Made by a program: the position numbers and the translations under genes
In this document: piece after piece, positions 32,962-41,474 of the stretch
How the letters are laid out: the number at the start of each line of letters is the position of its first letter
How positions within the stretch are numbered: position 1 is the first letter of the stretch
Notes under the pieces: generated by a model
The model's database searches: none
Told to the model about the DNA's origin: nothing
The model's input: only the letters and a program-made list of their open reading frames with translations
Assembly (NCBI GenBank): GCA_008668235.1
Contig: RQCP01000035.1
Span: 19,825-83,824 of the forward strand
Reading direction: 5' to 3'
DNA length: 64,000 bases
DNA from: Collinsella aerofaciens
GTDB taxonomy: Bacteria; Actinomycetota; Coriobacteriia; Coriobacteriales; Coriobacteriaceae

Positions 32962-34740
32962 CTAGTCGAGGTTCTCGCGGAGCCACTTGATGGCGCCAGC
33001 GGGGTCGCGAGTAAGGTCGATATATTCCTTACCGCGGGGAGCGAGCAGCTTAATGCCCAGACGATCAGTGTCGGCCTTCATGTCGTTGTAGTAGCTACGA
33101 ACCTGCGGGGCGAGCACGATAACGTCGTACTGATCCATGATGGCAGTGTGCTGGCCATAGGCGCCTGCGGAGGAAGCGATGTTCTCTCCGGTCTGTGCAG
33201 CACCTTCCTTGATGGCGTTGGCAAGCATGGCAGAGGTGCCGGCGCCGGCGCACAGGACGAGGACCTTCAGGCCATCGACGTCCTTCTTAGCGGATGCGTC
33301 GGAGGCGGGCTCGGGCTGATCGGCGACAGGCTTGCTGTCGGCGGCAGCGGCGGTCGGCTCGACGGAAGCGGCGGTCTGCTCGACAGCGGGCGCAGAGGTG
33401 CTGGCGGTGATGGTGGCAGCACCATCGGACTCGAGACCCAGCTCGGCGGCGCGCTCGGCCTCCTGGTCGCAGAGCAGCTTATCGTATGCCTTCAAGAACG
33501 GCAGGTAGATGATGGCGTCCAGCAAGATGATGATCGCGACAAATACCAGGGCGATAAGCTGGAAGTTCGTGGTGATGAAGATGCCGATGGGGGCAGGGGT
33601 AGCCCAAGGCACCACGAAGGAGAAGCCGTTCATGCCCACGTTGTCGATAAAGAACTTGGCAACACTTACGTTGACGCAGCCGGCGGCAACAAAGGGGATG
33701 AGCATGTAGGGGTTAAGGATCATCGGCGCGCCAAAGAGCAGCGGTTCGTTGACGGCGAAGGCAACAGGAACGATCGAGGCCTTACCGACGGCTTTGAGCT
33801 GCTTGGACTTCATAAAGAGAATCAGCAGAAGCGGCACGATGAACGTGGCGCCGGTGCCGCCGAACTCACCCACGAGCGACATGTTAAAGGTGAGGGAGTG
33901 GGCGGGGTGGCCGCCGGCCAGCAGAACCTGCAGGTTCTCAGCCTGGTTGGCAAGACGGATGGGGTCGATGCCCGGCTGGACAATCGAAGGACCATGGACA
34001 CCGATGAACCAGAAGAACGCGGTGGCTGCCTGGATAAGGATAAGGCCAGGATAGGTTTCTGCCGCAGTGAAGAGCGGGGAGAGCAGCTTGATGAGCAGCT
34101 CGGAGAACGGAACGCCCATGAGGTTACGCACGACGACATCGATGATGCCGCAGATGATGACGGCTCCGCCGAAGGGGATGATGTCACGGAAGTTCTGAGC
34201 GATGGCGCCCGGGACCTCCTTGGGCAGCTTAATGGTCAGATCGCGCGAGACGCAGAACTTATAAACCCACACGGTAATGAACGCGGCGATATAGGCCGAG
34301 AACAGACCGCGCGTACCCATGCTGGTGCAATCGAAGACCGAAAGCTCGGAGCCGTCGAACTTGGTGGTGAACTGCGTAACAGCGAGCAGCAGCATGCTGC
34401 ACTGGGCGGCTACCATGGTGGAGCCGTCGTTGAGCACCTTGCCGGCGGGCATGCGACGGTTCATGGAAGCCGTGAAGTTCTTGGCGGTGGTGCCGGCAAC
34501 CATGATGCCCATGACGCCCATGGTGAAGTTGTACAGCTTGTTGCACCAGTCGATGAGCGGCTGGGGCAGCGTGATGCCAACTACGCCAGGAAGGGTGGCG
34601 ATCAACAGAAAGATCGAAGAGGTGAGGACGATGGGCATGCACCCAAGGAATCCGTCCTTAATGGCCTGGAGGTAGACGTTCCTCGAGATCTTCTCAAAGA
34701 ACGGTTGATGCTTTTCGAGCATCTTTACGATGGCGTCCAT
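32962..34740 (-). CDS. Lactose-type PTS EIICB permease (module 1)
   Basis: AAAGGAGC precedes ATG 34740. The 592-residue protein has an IIC membrane domain (GIMVAGTTAKNFTASMNRRM, FFWFIGVHGPSIVQPGIDP, AVNEPLLFGAPMILNPYMLIP) and an Ala/Glu/Pro-rich linker (about 440-490). The C-terminal IIB domain has its phospho-Cys in LKVLVLCAGAGTSAMLANAI. First gene of a permease-glycosidase operon controlled by the divergent LacI gene. There is no own IIA gene; LacF at 46333 is the only lactose-type IIA seen. Confidence 0.9.
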   Translation of the reverse strand: MDAIVKMLEKHQPFFEKISRNVYLQAIKDGFLGCMPIVLTSSIFLLIATLPGVVGITLPQPLIDWCNKLYNFTMGVMGIMVAGTTAKNFTASMNRRMPAGKVLNDGSTMVAAQCSMLLLAVTQFTTKFDGSELSVFDCTSMGTRGLFSAYIAAFITVWVYKFCVSRDLTIKLPKEVPGAIAQNFRDIIPFGGAVIICGIIDVVVRNLMGVPFSELLIKLLSPLFTAAETYPGLILIQAATAFFWFIGVHGPSIVQPGIDPIRLANQAENLQVLLAGGHPAHSLTFNMSLVGEFGGTGATFIVPLLLILFMKSKQLKAVGKASIVPVAFAVNEPLLFGAPMILNPYMLIPFVAAGCVNVSVAKFFIDNVGMNGFSFVVPWATPAPIGIFITTNFQLIALVFVAIIILLDAIIYLPFLKAYDKLLCDQEAERAAELGLESDGAATITASTSAPAVEQTAASVEPTAAAADSKPVADQPEPASDASAKKDVDGLKVLVLCAGAGTSAMLANAIKEGAAQTGENIASSAGAYGQHTAIMDQYDVIVLAPQVRSYYNDMKADTDRLGIKLLAPRGKEYIDLTRDPAGAIKWLRENLD

Positions 34741-34842
34741 AGAGCTCCTTTGCTACTTGATGCGCGATGCATGTGGATGGAACTGGTCGTCGATGGATGG
34801 TCAGGACTGCCCGGAAACCTTCCTGCTTAAGGAAGGCATTGC

Positions 34843-34878
34843 GAAATGACAACGTTGTCATTTCGTTAATGACAACGT
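34843..34878. promoter_or_regulatory. LacI-family operator(s) of module 1
   Basis: A perfect 22-bp palindrome (GAAATGACAAC/GTTGTCATTTC, 34843-34864), followed by a second half-site ATGACAACGT (34869-34878). It lies between the divergent permease and LacI genes; probable target of the LacI protein at 35016. Confidence 0.75.
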
Positions 34879-34910
34879 AAGACATTTTTCGAAGAGCAAC
34901 AAGGATTTAC

Positions 34911-34944
34911 AGGTGAACGGTCGATATCGTCCGATAAACGGCTG
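34911..34944 (-). promoter_or_regulatory. LytTR-like direct-repeat pair, module 1
   Basis: Minus strand GCCGTTTAT (34934-34942), 12 bases, ACCGTTCAC (34913-34921), pointing to the permease gene and upstream of its LacI operator. Confidence 0.55.
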
Positions 34945-35015
34945 ATTTATCAGTCAGGCAGGTAGTGTATGCTAGAACACAAAAAACAAGCGATGCAAAA
35001 CCGACTGGAGAAGTA

Positions 35016-36026
35016 GTGGCAACGATGGACAAGAAAAATGTCTCGATGAACGATGTGGCAGTTGCCGCGGGCGTTTCTCTCAAGACGGTTTCGCGTGTGA
35101 TCAACGAGCCCAATAGCGTGCGAGAGTCGACACGCGATAAGGTCCATTCGGCCATGGAGGCGCTCGGGTTTCGAACCAACTTTGCCGCGCGTTCGCTCAA
35201 GTTGGGCCGTTACGGGTGCATCGGCGTGGTGCTGTTTCACTTGTCAGGTGGTGCCGTGGACATGATTGACGGTATCGCCGATGCCGCCGAAGAACGCGGC
35301 TTTGCGCTCACGATGATTAAGAAGTGCTCAGGGGAGAAGATGACCCTTGCCGATGCGGCGCGCAGGATGTCGCAGCTGCCTGTTGATGGCATGATTTTCA
35401 ACCTGCGTCAGATGGTCGATGACTTTGATACTTTTGAGGCGCCGAAAGACCTCAAGACGGTGATTATCACGCCGATGGAGCATCCTACCTGCTCCACCGT
35501 CAGTGACGACCAAGAGGGCGGTTCGCGTATGGCGTGCGAGTACTTCTTGAATCGCGGGCACAAGAACGTGTACTTCGTCTCTGGTAAGAAAGAGGCGCTG
35601 TCGAGCCAGTGCCGTATGAAAGGTTGGCGTGCGGCACTCGAGGCGCGTGGCATTGAGCCGCCCGAGCCTCTGCAAGGCGATTGGAATGCGGATAGTGGCT
35701 ATGCCGCGGGCCTTGTGCTTGCCGATAAGCCCGATTGCACGGCGGTCCTCGCTGCTAACGACTGCATGGCAAACGGCGTGATGATGGCTCTACGTGACAA
35801 AGGGCTCAGTGTGCCCAATGATGTGTCCGTGATCGGCTTCGACGATGAGCTCTATAAGACGATTCCCAACTCGATTCTGACGTCGGTGAAGTTTCGCCAC
35901 CGCGAGCTGGGCGTCCGTGCGCTCAACGAGGTCGTCGCAGGTCTGGAAGCCCCGAGCTCCAGAGGCCGTACGCTCGTCTCGGGTGTGCTGGTCGAGCGTT
36001 CCAGCGTAAAGGACTTGCGGGCGTAG
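35016..36026 (+). CDS. LacI-family regulator (module 1)
   Basis: GGAG five bases before GTG 35016 favours this start; ATG 35025 is the alternative. The 336-residue protein has the LacI HTH and hinge (VSMNDVAVAAGVSLKTVSRVINEPNSVRESTRDKV) and a periplasmic-binding-protein-like sensor domain (GCIGVVLFHLSG, LPVDGMIFNL, GHKNVYFVSG, TAVLAANDCMANGVM, VSVIGFDDE). It is divergent from the permease-glycosidase operon and should repress it through the palindrome at 34843. Array C of 57-bp palindromes begins 18 bases after its stop. Confidence 0.9.
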   Translation: MATMDKKNVSMNDVAVAAGVSLKTVSRVINEPNSVRESTRDKVHSAMEALGFRTNFAARSLKLGRYGCIGVVLFHLSGGAVDMIDGIADAAEERGFALTMIKKCSGEKMTLADAARRMSQLPVDGMIFNLRQMVDDFDTFEAPKDLKTVIITPMEHPTCSTVSDDQEGGSRMACEYFLNRGHKNVYFVSGKKEALSSQCRMKGWRAALEARGIEPPEPLQGDWNADSGYAAGLVLADKPDCTAVLAANDCMANGVMMALRDKGLSVPNDVSVIGFDDELYKTIPNSILTSVKFRHRELGVRALNEVVAGLEAPSSRGRTLVSGVLVERSSVKDLRA

Positions 36027-36043
36027 ACGTGCTCGGCCTGCTC

Positions 36044-36340
36044 GTCTAAATCTGTAACAGGTGGGACCCGAAAACTCGGCTAGATGTTACAGATTTAGAC
36101 AATTCGGCCCGGCTTATTCCGTTTGTCTCGATCTTTAACAGTTAGGAGTGAAATGACCAGCCAGATGTTACAGATCTAGATTGATTGGATTGACCCATCT
36201 GTTTGTCTCGATCTGTAACATCTAAGCGGTCAAAAGCGGTCTACATGTTACAGATTGAGATTTTCGGCTTGGCCTGTGCGTTCACCTCGATCTGTAACAG
36301 CTAGGATCCAAAAACTCGGCTAGATGTTACAGATTGAGAT
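36044..36340. repeat. Array of four 57-bp palindromic repeats (array C)
   Basis: Units 36044-36100, 36125-36181, 36205-36261 and 36284-36340; spacers 24, 23 and 22 bp. In unit 1 both arms change together (GTCTAAATC with GATTTAGAC), so pairing is kept. Lies between the convergent LacI and permease genes. Confidence 0.9.
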
Positions 36341-36367
36341 GAACAGGAGGACGGGTGCGGTCTAAAC

Positions 36368-36410
36368 AAAATGGCCCGCGCATCACGCATCGATGCACGG
36401 GCCATTTTTT
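36368..36410. terminator. Bidirectional terminator
   Basis: AAAATGGCCCG (36368-36378)/CGGGCCATTTT (36398-36408) with T runs on both strands; serves the permease gene on the minus strand. Confidence 0.88.
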
Positions 36411-36439
36411 GTCTGCGAGCGGCAGGTGGCGTCAGCGTC

Positions 36440-38200
36440 TTATGCCTTGAGGTTTTCCTCGATCCAGGCGACGGCACCCTTTGGATCCTTAGTGAGGTCG
36501 ATGTACTGTTTGCCCTTGGGCGACAGCAGCGTGATGCCCAGGCGGTCGGTGTCGGCCTTCATCTCGTTGTAATAGGTGCGAACCTGCGGAGCCAGGACGA
36601 TGACGTTGTACTGGTCCATGATGGCGTAGTGGCTGCCGTAGGCACCGGCGTTGGCGGTAATGTCGATGCCCAGCTCGTCGGCGCCTTCCTTAAGCGCGTT
36701 GGCGAGCAGTGCAGAGGTGCCGGCGCCAGCGCACAGAACCAGAACCCTCAGATCCTTGCCCTTAAGGGCGGACGGAGCTGCGGAGGCCTCGGTGGCAGAA
36801 GCGGTCTCGACAACAGGAGCCTCAACGGCGGGGGCGGCAGCGGTCTTGACGGCCTTGGTCTCCTCGGCCTCTTCTTCGGCCAGGGTCTCGGCCTCCTGCT
36901 TGCACAGGACGTTGTCGTAGGCCTTGCAGAACGGGTAGTAGATCAAGAAGTCAACGACCAGCAGGACGACAACCAGGACCAGAGAGATCGGCTGGAAGTT
37001 GGTGTCGATGAAGGTGCCGATCGGTCCGGGGAGTGCCCACGGCATGGCATAGATAAAGCCGTTCATGCCCAAAAAGTCGATGAAGAACTTACCAATGAGG
37101 ACGTTGGCCACGGGGGCAAACAGGAACGGGATCAGGAAGTACGGGTTGAGGATGATGGGCGCGGCGAACAGCAGCGGCTCGTTGACGGCGAACATCACGG
37201 GTACGACAGAGGCTTTGCCGACGGCCTTGAGCTGCTTGGAGCGCATAAAGAGCAGGAAGATGATCGGGACAATGAACGTGGCGCCGGTGCCGCCGAGTTC
37301 GCCGATGTAGTTACCGAAGTTCTCGGTCAGGGCGAGGGCGGGGTGACCGCCGGCCTGCAGCGTGGCGAGGTTGGTGGTGATGTTGCCAAACAGCGCGGCG
37401 TTGAGGGCAGGCTTAACGACCGAGGGGCCGTGGATGCCCATGAACCAGAACAGCGGGATCATGAACCAGATGAGGGCGAGGCCGGCGTAGGAATCGGCAG
37501 CGGCGAACAGCGGGCTCACCAGCGTGGAGATGACGTTGGCAAACGGGACGGCCAAGCAGGTGCGGCAGATAACGTCGATGACGGCGACAAACAGGATGGA
37601 GAAGCTGAAGGCGAAGATGTCGCGGAAGTTCTGGGCGATGGCGCCGGGGACTTCTTTGGGCAGCTTGATGGTGATGTCTCGCTTAATGCAGAAGGCATAG
37701 ATGTTGACCGTGGCAAATGCGGCGACAAAGGAGCTCAGCAGGCCCTTGGTGCCCATGTTGTCGGTAAAGAACACCGAGACATCGGCGCCGTCGATCTTGG
37801 CACTCGTCTGGGTAACGGCCAAGATGAGCATAGCGCACATGGCGGCGACCATGGTGCTCGTGGCGTTGATGGCCTTGCCGGCAGGCATGCGGCGGTTCTT
37901 GGAGCCGGTCAGCGCGCTTGCGGTGGTGCCGGCGACCATGATGCCCACGACGCCCATCGTGAAGTTGTAAACCTTGTTGCAGAAGTTCACGACGTCGACG
38001 TTCCACCAGTCGGGCAGCGTAAAGCCGCCGACCGTGGCGACAACGCCCGGCAGGGTCGAAATAAGCAGGAAGACAGAAGAAGACAGGATGATGGGCATTG
38101 CTGCCAAAAAGCCGTCTTTAATGGCCTGAAGGTAGATGTTCTTAGAGACCTTGTCGAAGTACGGCTGACCTTTCTCCAAGAACTTAACGATCGATTCCAT
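36440..38200 (-). CDS. Lactose-type PTS EIICB permease (module 2)
   Basis: AAGAGGAGC precedes ATG 38200. The 586-residue protein has a IIC domain (GIMVAGTTASALTGSKNRRM, FWFMGIHGPSVVKPALNAAL, AVNEPLLFAAPIILNPYFLIP), an Ala/Glu/Val-rich linker (about 445-495) and a IIB domain with its Cys in DLRVLVLCAGAGTSALLANA. It is the second gene of an operon led by the glycosidase at 38377, the reverse of module 1. Closely related to the EIICB genes at 27633 and 32962; no IIA of its own. Confidence 0.9.
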   Translation of the reverse strand: MESIVKFLEKGQPYFDKVSKNIYLQAIKDGFLAAMPIILSSSVFLLISTLPGVVATVGGFTLPDWWNVDVVNFCNKVYNFTMGVVGIMVAGTTASALTGSKNRRMPAGKAINATSTMVAAMCAMLILAVTQTSAKIDGADVSVFFTDNMGTKGLLSSFVAAFATVNIYAFCIKRDITIKLPKEVPGAIAQNFRDIFAFSFSILFVAVIDVICRTCLAVPFANVISTLVSPLFAAADSYAGLALIWFMIPLFWFMGIHGPSVVKPALNAALFGNITTNLATLQAGGHPALALTENFGNYIGELGGTGATFIVPIIFLLFMRSKQLKAVGKASVVPVMFAVNEPLLFAAPIILNPYFLIPFLFAPVANVLIGKFFIDFLGMNGFIYAMPWALPGPIGTFIDTNFQPISLVLVVVLLVVDFLIYYPFCKAYDNVLCKQEAETLAEEEAEETKAVKTAAAPAVEAPVVETASATEASAAPSALKGKDLRVLVLCAGAGTSALLANALKEGADELGIDITANAGAYGSHYAIMDQYNVIVLAPQVRTYYNEMKADTDRLGITLLSPKGKQYIDLTKDPKGAVAWIEENLKA

Positions 38201-38376
38201 AGTTCACGCTCCTCTTTGCATGAAATCTTAATGGCATGGACGTTGAAAACCTATATGGTCTCCCGCTTGCTAAAAGCCCGGGTGCAGGCGGGGTCGGTCC
38301 CAGGGGGAGAGAGGGGAGCGGCTGGGTTTGTATCGCATAGGGCCGCTCCCTTCTCGGGGGAAAGCGAGGCGATGCG

Positions 38377-39819
38377 CTACTGCGCGTCCGCCATAGTGTC
38401 GGCGAGCTCCTTGTACCAGAGTGCCGACTGCTTGATGTAGCGTTTTTGCGTGTCGAAGTCGATGTAGAACAGGCCGTAGCGCTTGTTATAGCCGTTGGCC
38501 CACGAGAACTGGTCCTGCAGGCTCCAGATAAAGTAGCCCTGGACGTCGACGCCCTCGGCGCGCGCCTGGAGCACCTTCTCCATGTGCTGGTCGACAAAGT
38601 CGATGCGCTCGGGATCGGCGACGATGCCGAGCGCGTCGGGCTCGGGGTCCTTGTGGCCCAGGCCGTTTTCGGTGATATAGATGACGGGGAGGTTGGGATA
38701 GGTGGCGCTGATGTGCTTGAGCGTGTCGTAGAGGCCTTGCGGGTAGATGAGCCAATCCCAGTCGGTGGTGGGGATACCCGGCATATCGACCTGCTGCCCG
38801 ACGCCCTTAAACTTAAAGCACGAGGTGCCCTTGTCTCCGGTGCCGTTAAAGCTGTTGGTGGACTCGCCATCGTAGGCGGCGATAAACGCCGACTGATAGT
38901 AGTTGAGGCCGAACATATCGTTGCGGGGCGCCGCCTTGGCGAGCTCCTCCATGTCGCTGTCCTCAACCGTAAGCGTGGCGTTGTTGGCACGCAGAATCTC
39001 GTTGATGAGTGAGAGGGTGCGCGCGGAGTAGTGGCCCAGGAAGGCGCCGTCCATGATGAAGTCGGTGTAGAAGGCGTTGTACAGGTCGGCGGCGTGCTGG
39101 TCGGCGGGCGAGTCGGTGGCAGGATATGCCGGCGTCAGGACGTTGACCATGCCAATGCGGCCGCCCAGGTGCTCGGTCTCGTCAAGATCCTTATACAGGT
39201 TGACGGCGCGGGCGTGGGCAACGAGCTCGTTGTGCTGGCTCTGGATGCCGCTCGTCACATCAAAGTGATGGTTGGGCGGGAAGTTGCCTTGGATGTATTG
39301 GGAGTGCGAGAGGCTGATGAGCTCGTTGATGGTGAACCAATTCTTGACCTCGCGGAACTCGCGGAAGCAGAACTCGGCATAGCGCACATAGGCGTCGACG
39401 GTCTTGCGGTTGAGCCAGTCGCCCTGGTTGAACAGGGCGGCGGGGGAGTCAAAGTGATGCAGGGACACATAGGGCTCGACGCCATACTTTTTGCAGCAGG
39501 CGAACAGCTCGTGGTAGTGCTTAACGCCCTCGGCGAGGGGTTCGGCATCGTCGCCGTTGGGGAAGATGCGGGTCCAGGCGATGGACACACGAATGGCGTT
39601 GAGTCCATGCTCGGCAGAAAGGCGGATATCCTCCTCGTAGCGGTTGTAGAAATCACTGGCCGGGTCGGGCAAAAAGCGACCCTGGGCGACAAGGTAATCG
39701 TCCCACATGGTCTTACCCTTGCCTGCCACCTTCGTGGAACCTTCCGTTTGGTACGCGGCGGTTGCGGCGCCCCAAACAAAGCCCTTCGGCAGCTGCTGTA
39801 CGCGGTTTAGCAAAGACAT
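38377..39819 (-). CDS. LacG-like 6-phospho-beta-glycosidase, GH1 (module 2)
   Basis: GAGAGGG upstream fits ATG 39819 (MSLLNRVQQLPKGFVWG) better than ATG 39825. The 480-residue GH1 enzyme has GAATAAYQTEGS, acid/base Glu in WFTINELISL, nucleophile Glu in VIYITENGLGHKD, and the phosphate-binding end NGYNKRYGLFYIDFDTQKRY. It differs from modules 1 and 3 at the acid/base site (TINEL instead of TFNEI), so specificity may differ. A weak hairpin (38315-38351) lies in the 176-bp gap to the permease. Confidence 0.9.
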   Translation of the reverse strand: MSLLNRVQQLPKGFVWGAATAAYQTEGSTKVAGKGKTMWDDYLVAQGRFLPDPASDFYNRYEEDIRLSAEHGLNAIRVSIAWTRIFPNGDDAEPLAEGVKHYHELFACCKKYGVEPYVSLHHFDSPAALFNQGDWLNRKTVDAYVRYAEFCFREFREVKNWFTINELISLSHSQYIQGNFPPNHHFDVTSGIQSQHNELVAHARAVNLYKDLDETEHLGGRIGMVNVLTPAYPATDSPADQHAADLYNAFYTDFIMDGAFLGHYSARTLSLINEILRANNATLTVEDSDMEELAKAAPRNDMFGLNYYQSAFIAAYDGESTNSFNGTGDKGTSCFKFKGVGQQVDMPGIPTTDWDWLIYPQGLYDTLKHISATYPNLPVIYITENGLGHKDPEPDALGIVADPERIDFVDQHMEKVLQARAEGVDVQGYFIWSLQDQFSWANGYNKRYGLFYIDFDTQKRYIKQSALWYKELADTMADAQ

Positions 39820-39939
39820 ATGCATACACCCTCTCGTCTCGCTGTTCGATATTGTGCGTTTGCGCTCAGGAGGCTCCCTGGTTAGCGTTCAGCGGTGAAA
39901 AAGACCGATAAACACTATCTTAAAATGATTAGAACCAAA

Positions 39940-40107
39940 ATGAGCACGTGAACATTTGACAATGAGCACGTTAACATCCGGCTGGGATGTATAGAAACAA
40001 AACAACTTCAAACAGCCGCGAACGGTTGTATTTGTTCGGTAAGCGGTTTTGATTGACAGAAGTTTTCATGTTGTGGTATATGGCTCGGGTATCATGAGCA
40101 CGTTATC
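39940..40107. promoter_or_regulatory. Three LacI-type operators and a LytTR-like pair, module 2
   Basis: TGAGCACGT-centred sites at 39940-39955 (ATGAGCACGTGAACAT), 39963-39977 (TGAGCACGTTAACAT) and 40094-40107 (TGAGCACGTTATCA) are probable targets of the divergent LacI. Between them on the minus strand, ACCGCTTAC (40039-40047), 12 bases, ACCGTTCGC (40018-40026) form a LytTR-like pair pointing to the glycosidase. Confidence 0.6.
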
Positions 40108-40160
40108 AATGTATGTACGATGCGCCATGGGCGCGGGGAATAGTTGGGAAGCAGGTTAGC

Positions 40161-41198
40161 GTGGAAGGCATGGATCAGCAGACAAGGAATGGTCGTTCGG
40201 CGAGCGCGGCAGAGGTTGCGGCGCTCGCTGGCGTGAGCCGCCAGACTGTGTCTCGCGTGGTCAACGGTATGCCCAACGTGACGGAAAAGACGCGCAAGCG
40301 TGTGCTGGCCGCCATGGAAGAGCTGGGCTTTCGTCCCAATTTTGCTGGAGCGGCGTTGCGCGGCGGGTCGTATCGTTCTATTGGCCTGTGCATGTACAAC
40401 ATCACACGTGTCGGTAACCTGGCGACGCTCGAGGGTATCATGCAAGCGGCGCGCGAGCACGATTTTGCCGTCACTATGATCGAGATGGGCGGCGACAAGC
40501 CCTATGCGCTTGCCGATGCCTCGCGCCGCATGGTCGAGCGACCCGTCGACGGCATGATTCTCAACATGAACCGCATGGCTCCCGATTTTGAGGAGTTTGT
40601 TCCCCAGCCGGGAGTGCGAACGGTCATCCTGTCCATGTATGCGCATCCGCGCTGCACGACGATCGACTCCGACCAGTATGGTTCGTGCGAGCTGTTGACC
40701 AATTATCTGCTGGAACATGGTCACTCGAATATGCGGTTTGTGGCGGGTCCGGAAAACTCGATTTCCTCGCGTTTTCGTGAGGCCGGTTGGCGCGATACGC
40801 TGGGTCGTGCTCATGTCGATGCCGCTCCGATGCTGCGTGGCGATTGGAGTGCGGACAGTGGGTACGCCATGGGCGAGCGGATTGCGGCCGAGGTGCTTGC
40901 CGGCGGGTCGCAGACGCCGACTGCCGTGCTTGCGGCAAATGACCAGATGGCGCTGGGCGTTATCGCCGCGCTCGAGAACGCGGGCCTGTCCGTGCCCGAC
41001 GACGTGAGCGTGGTTGGTATCGACGACGCACTCGAGGGACTTGTTCCTCACAATCGGCTGACGACGCTGCGATTTGATTTGCGCGGTGTCGGTAAGCTTG
41101 CGTTTGAGGCGGCGATTGGAGAGAGCTCGTCTATCGAGGCGATTCATGTGCCGAGCACGCTGGTCGAACGCTCGACTGTTAGGGACATACGGGGTTAG
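40161..41198 (+). CDS. LacI-family regulator (module 2)
   Basis: GTG 40161 is five bases after an AGG in GCAGGTTAGC and is preferred to ATG 40170. The 345-residue protein has the LacI HTH (SAAEVAALAGVSRQTVSRVVNGMPNVTEKT), the hinge helix RPNFAGAALRGG, and the sensor domain (SIGLCMYNITRVGN, RPVDGMILNM, TAVLAANDQMALGV, VSVVGIDDALEGL). Divergent from the module 2 glycosidase-permease operon; the TGAGCACGT sites are its likely operators. Array D begins 15 bases after the stop. Confidence 0.9.
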   Translation: MEGMDQQTRNGRSASAAEVAALAGVSRQTVSRVVNGMPNVTEKTRKRVLAAMEELGFRPNFAGAALRGGSYRSIGLCMYNITRVGNLATLEGIMQAAREHDFAVTMIEMGGDKPYALADASRRMVERPVDGMILNMNRMAPDFEEFVPQPGVRTVILSMYAHPRCTTIDSDQYGSCELLTNYLLEHGHSNMRFVAGPENSISSRFREAGWRDTLGRAHVDAAPMLRGDWSADSGYAMGERIAAEVLAGGSQTPTAVLAANDQMALGVIAALENAGLSVPDDVSVVGIDDALEGLVPHNRLTTLRFDLRGVGKLAFEAAIGESSSIEAIHVPSTLVERSTVRDIRG

Positions 41199-41212
41199 GT
41201 CCTACTCCGTCT

Positions 41213-41350
41213 GTCTCGATTTGTAACAGGTAGACGGTCAAAAGCGGGCTACGTGTTACAGATTTAGATTCTTCGGAAAGAGCAATCCTGTTCGTCTCAA
41301 TCTGTAACAGCTAGGACCCAAAAACTCGGCTAGATGTTACAGATTGAGAC
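41213..41350. repeat. Array of two 57-bp palindromic repeats (array D)
   Basis: Units 41213-41269 and 41294-41350, spacer 24 bp; between convergent LacI and lacG. Confidence 0.88.
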
Positions 41351-41370
41351 AAACGGACCCCGAACCGCCC

Positions 41371-41414
41371 AAAAAGGCCGGGGGCGGCGCGCCGTGTGAC
41401 GTGCCGCCCCCGGC
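41371..41414 (-). terminator. Terminator of lacG
   Basis: GCCGGGGGCGGC (41377-41388)/GCCGCCCCCGGC (41403-41414), with AAAAAG before it giving a T tail on the minus strand. Confidence 0.88.
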
Positions 41415-41474
41415 TGAGAAATGGGGACAGGTTATGTGGGCGGTGCAACTCCGCCAACCGCTCGCCGCAAGCCG

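Noticed and set aside
31411..34830. A very long open frame (over 1100 codons) on the plus strand
   Set aside because: It is antisense to the EIICB and LacG-like genes, whose motifs are intact; high GC keeps the opposite strand free of stops. The same holds for long antisense frames at 36371-38440, 41421-42932, 42993-44438 and 53134-54522.
36044..36340. Four regular repeats with 22-24-bp spacers, at first sight like a CRISPR array
   Set aside because: Each repeat is a 57-bp full palindrome with a variable centre, repeats diverge from one another, spacers share flanking sequence (GTTT before several units) and no cas genes are present.
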